From: Gammaproteobacteria bacterium
GTDB taxonomy: Bacteria; Pseudomonadota; Gammaproteobacteria; Arenicellales; Poriferihabitantaceae
Direction of reading: 5' to 3'
NCBI GenBank assembly: GCA_009839585.1
Contig: VXPI01000094.1
Location: 1 to 18,969, forward strand
DNA: 18,969 nt
A model generated the notes under the pieces. That model searched no databases and was not told where the DNA came from. It saw only the letters and a list, made by a program, of their open reading frames with translations. The position numbers and the translations under genes were made by a program. Shown one piece after another: positions 15,519-18,969 of this stretch (position 1 is its first letter; each line of letters opens with the position of its first letter).

Positions 15519-17522
15519 TTACAAAAGCGGCGCAATAACCAGACTCACGATGGCCATGACATTGATCAAAATGTTCATGGACGGACCGGAAGTATCCTTG
15601 AACGGATCTCCGACCGTATCACCCACCACTGCCGCCGCATGAACTTCAGATCCCTTGCCGCCGAAGTTTCCTTTTTCAATGTATTTCTTTGCATTGTCCC
15701 ATGCGCCACCAGCATTTGCCATGGTCAGGGCCATTACTACACAACCAAGGAGCGCACCACCCAGCATGCCACCGAGTGCCTGGGCACCCAGCCCAAACCC
15801 GACAGCGCAGGGAGCAACTACTGCCAGCACACCTGGCGGCACCATGCGTTTCAGTGCCGCTTTGGTCGCAATATCAACACAACGATCGGAATCGGGCTTT
15901 GCAGTGCCCTCCATAAGGCCGGGAATTTCCCTGAACTGACGACGTATTTCCTGAATCATGTCGAATGCTGCGCTACCCACTGCATTCATGGTCAGTGAAG
16001 ACACCAAAAAGGGGAAGATCATGCCTAGAAACATGCCAGCCAGCACTATTGGATTGCTCATTTCCAGGGAAAAGTCCGGATTCAGGACCGAAACGGTCTC
16101 AATGAATGCCGAGATCAGGGCCAACGCTGCCAGTGCGGCCGCACCGATGGCAAAGCCCTTGCCTATCGCGGCTGTGGTATTTCCAAGCTCGTCCAGCGAG
16201 TCGGTGATTTTGCGGACATCCTCGCCCAGACCGGACATTTCAGCAATGCCTCCCGCATTATCAGCGACGGGGCCGTAGGCATCAATAGCCATGGTGATAC
16301 CAACGGTAGCCAGCATGCCAACCGCTGAGATACCTACACCATACAAGCCTGAGAGATTGCTGGAGACCAAGATAATTGCGGCAATAATCAATAATGGCAC
16401 CACTACGGACTGCATGCCGACAGCGAGACCCGTGATCATCACGGTCGCGGTTCCTGTCTCGCCACTTTTGGCGATTTCCCTGACTGGCTTGCCGCCAGTG
16501 TAGTATTCGGTAATTAACCCGATACCGATACCTCCGGCAGCACCAACCACAACCGAAACCCAGATTCTTGTGTTGACATCCAGCCAACTGACGACTCCGT
16601 AGGCAAATACCATGAATACTATGGTCGCTCCTATAGTGCCAATACGAAGCGCAAGTTCCGGTGATTTTGCACTGTTCAGCTTAACCAGGATAACCCCCAG
16701 AATTGAACACAGAATGCCGGCTGATGCCAGTGCGAGCGGCAGGAACATCAGGGTTTGTCTTTCACCATAGATAGCGGTCAAGGCCAGAGGCAGGGTTGAG
16801 GCAATCGCAATCGTGGCAATGATCGAACCACAGTAGGATTCAAAAATGTCGGATCCCATACCGGCCACATCGCCGACGTTATCACCAACATTATCGGCAA
16901 TAACGCCAGGGTTACGTGGGTCATCCTCCGGAATACCCGCTTCAACCTTACCGACGAGGTCTGCGCCGACATCTGCGGTTTTGGTGAAGATGCCTCCACC
17001 TACACGCGAGAACAATGCAACGGATGAAGCGCCCATGCCAAATCCGTGAATGACATGTGCCGTATGAGGGTCACCGCCGTAGAGAAGGTATAGGAATCCA
17101 ATACCCAGAAGTCCCATTGCAGCAATCGTGAGGCCCATTACCGAACCGCCAAAAAATGAAACCGCAAGTGCTGTTTCAGCTCCATGCTGGGCCGCTGCCG
17201 TTGTAGTTCGTACATTGGCATGCGTCGCCGAATACATACCGATATAGCCAGCAATCCCCGAACAAAACGCACCGACCAAAAAGGCGATGGTGGTTTTGAT
17301 TCCGAGATCCGAAAACAGGATGAATACGGATACGACAGCGACAAAGATCAGCAGATAAGTATACTCCCTCCGCATAAACACCATCGCACCGCGGTGTATC
17401 TGATCGCCAATTTCTGCGACTTTTCCTTCACCCGCAGGGTATTTGAGGATCATCCGATAGACCACTAGGGCAGATAGCATGCCAAAAGCACCGAGCAGGA
17501 TCGGCAAGTAGGTAAAATTCAT
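15519..17522 (-). CDS. hppA: Membrane-bound ion-pumping pyrophosphatase, K+-dependent type
   Basis: The product is 667 residues with about 16 membrane helices. It couples PPi hydrolysis to H+ and/or Na+ export across the inner membrane. Substrate motifs are DVGADLVGK (184-192), [20 protein letters not shown] (199-218) and, near the end, [16 protein letters not shown]. The K+ site reads [10 protein letters not shown] (447-456): Ala451 and Gly454 mark the K+-dependent class, where K+-independent enzymes have Lys and Thr. The pump-site glutamate is E228 in FESY, the position seen in Na+-pumping members, whereas plant-type H+ pumps have it one turn later. Na+ or mixed Na+/H+ pumping is therefore plausible but undecided. 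GGGAG lies 10 bp before the ATG, and a good promoter precedes it. It faces the PPi-phosphofructokinase. Confidence 0.96.
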   Translation of the reverse strand: MNFTYLPILLGAFGMLSALVVYRMILKYPAGEGKVAEIGDQIHRGAMVFMRREYTYLLIFVAVVSVFILFSDLGIKTTIAFLVGAFCSGIAGYIGMYSATHANVRTTTAAAQHGAETALAVSFFGGSVMGLTIAAMGLLGIGFLYLLYGGDPHTAHVIHGFGMGASSVALFSRVGGGIFTKTADVGADLVGKVEAGIPEDDPRNPGVIADNVGDNVGDVAGMGSDIFESYCGSIIATIAIASTLPLALTAIYGERQTLMFLPLALASAGILCSILGVILVKLNSAKSPELALRIGTIGATIVFMVFAYGVVSWLDVNTRIWVSVVVGAAGGIGIGLITEYYTGGKPVREIAKSGETGTATVMITGLAVGMQSVVVPLLIIAAIILVSSNLSGLYGVGISAVGMLATVGITMAIDAYGPVADNAGGIAEMSGLGEDVRKITDSLDELGNTTAAIGKGFAIGAAALAALALISAFIETVSVLNPDFSLEMSNPIVLAGMFLGMIFPFLVSSLTMNAVGSAAFDMIQEIRRQFREIPGLMEGTAKPDSDRCVDIATKAALKRMVPPGVLAVVAPCAVGFGLGAQALGGMLGGALLGCVVMALTMANAGGAWDNAKKYIEKGNFGGKGSEVHAAAVVGDTVGDPFKDTSGPSMNILINVMAIVSLVIAPLL

Positions 17523-17569
17523 ATCGCTGAGACTCCCATGGACTCCATTATGAAAAAATAAAGGTGCAT

Positions 17570-17599
17570 ATTATAGCGATTCAGCAGGTTATAAATCAA
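17570..17599 (-). promoter_or_regulatory. Sigma70-type promoter of hppA
   Basis: On the minus strand TTGATT (17599-17594) and a perfect TATAAT (17575-17570) are spaced by 18 bp. Transcription would start near 17563, about 40 bases before the hppA ATG at 17522. Confidence 0.55.
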
Positions 17600-17703
17600 T
17601 CGCTTGCTGGTGATTCCGGTTGTTGGGTCGAATTGGAGTAAATTGCCTCATGATAGACCTCTGGCTTGAGCCCGGACTAATCGGAAACCCGGTAAAGCAG
17701 TCT

Positions 17704-18924
17704 TCATTCGCAAAGAGAGGATAGCGGCACAGCAGCCATCCTGTCGCCAAACGGGACGGCCTCGATTCCGTCATAAAGTATAACTCCCTGGCTGAAACAA
17801 TCACCGCATGCCTCTGATAGATTTTTCAGTCCTGTAAAGTCTTCCCTCCTCACCGTGGAAGACGCCTTGACTTCAATCCCGGCAATCATTCCATCATCGC
17901 GCTCCAAAACAATATCTACTTCATGCATCTGGTGATCACGAAAATGGCAAGGCGTAAGTTGCAAGTCCGAAACTGCTATCAGTTTCAGCAATTCCGAGAA
18001 TACATAATTTTCAAGCATGCCACCGAATTTTCGGCGATCTGCCTTCAATCTGGCAACAGTCAACCCACATGCTGATGCGAGTAGTGCACAGTCAATAAAA
18101 TGCAGTTTGGGTGTCTTCACTATCCTTTTAAGCGCATTTGTATGCCATGGCTGCAATGCAACAACGACAAAAATCTGCTCAAGCAATCGGCAATACCGAT
18201 AGCTTGTTTTATGGCTGACCCCTATACCTGCACCGAGTTGTGAATAATTGATCAGACTTCCTGAATGTTCCGCCAGCAATCGGACAAAACTTGGCAGTTC
18301 AGTAAGTTTTTCAATCTCTGCAATATCTCGAAGGTCACGTGTGATGACCGACTTCATCCAGGACCTGGCCCAAACCTGTCGTCGCCTCTCGCTTGTGCGT
18401 GCTAATGCTTCAGGAAACCCGCCAGCCACTACTTTCTCGATCAGCTGGTTACCAGAGCATGATGACCTACTGCCTTGCAACTCGCCTGCGAATAGTCGAT
18501 CAAGAAATGTTGTTTCCACTCCTGCGATTTCAGAACATGCTAGCGGCAGCATTTCAAGAATTTCAATTCGACCGGCCAGACTGTCTGCAACCCTTGGAAG
18601 AGTCATGACATTTGCCGAACCGGTCAGCAGAAATCGGCCAGGCCGAAGATCTTCATCCACAGATTTCTTGATCGCCAATATCAGATCAGGAGCACGCTGA
18701 ACTTCATCTATGGTAGCCATATTCAAGTCGCGTACGAAACCAGCCGGATCGAACAGTGCGGAATCAAGCATTGTCTTGTCATCAAGCGAGATATAGTTGC
18801 GCTTCATTCCTCCCACTTTTCTGACCAGTGTCGTCTTGCCCGCTCGGCGCGGCCCTACAACCAGTACAACCGGCGTATCTGCCAGTGCTTCCTGCACTTT
18901 CCGTTCCAAAAGACGTTCATACAT
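17704..18924 (-). CDS. AAA-type ATPase with C-terminal DUF4143 domain
   Basis: The product is 406 residues from the ATG at 18924. The N-terminal ATPase has Walker A GPRRAGKT (24-31), Walker B ATIDEVQRAP (70-79, D73/E74) and a sensor-like LLTGSAN (99-105). A helical, winged-helix-like middle (about 190-260) includes YSQLGAGIGVSHKTSYRY. The C-terminal DUF4143 part has GMLENYVFSEL (E305), then D337 in HEVDIVLE and E351/K353 in GIEVKAS. This spacing resembles the PD-(D/E)xK nuclease fold, though activity is unproven for the family. Such genes are widespread, often in many copies, patchily distributed and of unknown role; some are thought to be accessory or mobile. It stands alone upstream of hppA on the same strand, with 181 bp between them and a separate hppA promoter. 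No toxin or nuclease partner is visible in the window. Confidence 0.88.
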   Translation of the reverse strand: MYERLLERKVQEALADTPVVLVVGPRRAGKTTLVRKVGGMKRNYISLDDKTMLDSALFDPAGFVRDLNMATIDEVQRAPDLILAIKKSVDEDLRPGRFLLTGSANVMTLPRVADSLAGRIEILEMLPLACSEIAGVETTFLDRLFAGELQGSRSSCSGNQLIEKVVAGGFPEALARTSERRRQVWARSWMKSVITRDLRDIAEIEKLTELPSFVRLLAEHSGSLINYSQLGAGIGVSHKTSYRYCRLLEQIFVVVALQPWHTNALKRIVKTPKLHFIDCALLASACGLTVARLKADRRKFGGMLENYVFSELLKLIAVSDLQLTPCHFRDHQMHEVDIVLERDDGMIAGIEVKASSTVRREDFTGLKNLSEACGDCFSQGVILYDGIEAVPFGDRMAAVPLSSLCE

Positions 18925-18932
18925 AGCGGCAT

Positions 18933-18960
18933 GTTTTAATCATTCAGGCTGACTGGACAA
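18933..18960 (-). promoter_or_regulatory. Weak candidate promoter of the DUF4143 ATPase gene
   Basis: On the minus strand TTGTCC (18960-18955) and TAAAAC (18938-18933), each four of six to consensus, are spaced by 16 bp. They lie immediately ahead of the ATG at 18924, leaving almost no leader. This is tentative. Confidence 0.2.
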
Positions 18961-18969
18961 GTGTAACAT

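Noticed and set aside
15471..15998. 175-codon plus-strand frame at the hppA 3' end
   Set aside because: It lies opposite the conserved C-terminal part of hppA and has no domain or ribosome site of note.
1..18969. CRISPR arrays, tRNA/rRNA genes, insertion sequences
   Set aside because: No regularly spaced repeats, cloverleaf-like segments, rRNA sequence or transposase frame was recognised on reading both strands; not tested computationally.

Overview
The window looks like a chromosomal segment of a gammaproteobacterium of roughly balanced base composition (GC near one half by eye). The housekeeping block rpmH-rnpA-yidD-yidC-mnmE and a glutathione reductase very close to the E. coli enzyme support this. 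A pyrophosphate-dependent phosphofructokinase next to a membrane pyrophosphatase is known from methylotrophic and chemoautotrophic gammaproteobacteria. I cannot name a genus.

Layout. Positions 1-3093 (minus strand) hold a tight three-gene operon. In transcription order these are a nitroreductase-family protein, an M20-type Zn amidase of the hydantoinase/carbamoylase family, and a class III alcohol dehydrogenase (frmA-like) cut by the window edge. Positions 3094-4061 have no convincing intact gene, but contain a possible decayed reading frame on the minus strand and a perfect 14-bp palindrome. gor (4062-5417, plus) converges on mnmG (7314-5437, minus).

Directly upstream of mnmG lies a two-gene module (9587-7346): a MotA/TolQ/ExbB-type channel protein, and a single-pass MotB/ExbD-type partner with about 260 residues of coiled coil between its membrane helix and a small C-terminal domain. 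The two genes overlap by 8 bp and end 31 bp before mnmG, so mnmG is probably read from their transcript. A 530-bp gap separates this module from mnmE, yidC, yidD, rnpA and rpmH, a minus-strand ribosome/tRNA/membrane-insertion cluster with a good sigma70-type promoter in front of rpmH.

Divergent from rpmH is a PPi-dependent phosphofructokinase (14166-15425, plus). It converges on hppA (17522-15519, minus), whose motifs indicate a K+-dependent enzyme and lean towards Na+ pumping. Together they point to pyrophosphate as an energy currency: PFK can make or use PPi in the fructose-6-P/fructose-1,6-P2 step, and HppA couples PPi hydrolysis to an ion gradient. A lone AAA ATPase with a DUF4143 domain (18924-17704) ends the window.

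Two arrangements stand out. The usual origin-proximal order is broken: there is no dnaA/oriC beside rpmH, and no rsmG-parAB after mnmG. The motor-like pair occupies the space between mnmE and mnmG and is the best candidate for an undescribed system here. No CRISPR array, rRNA, tRNA or insertion sequence was seen.
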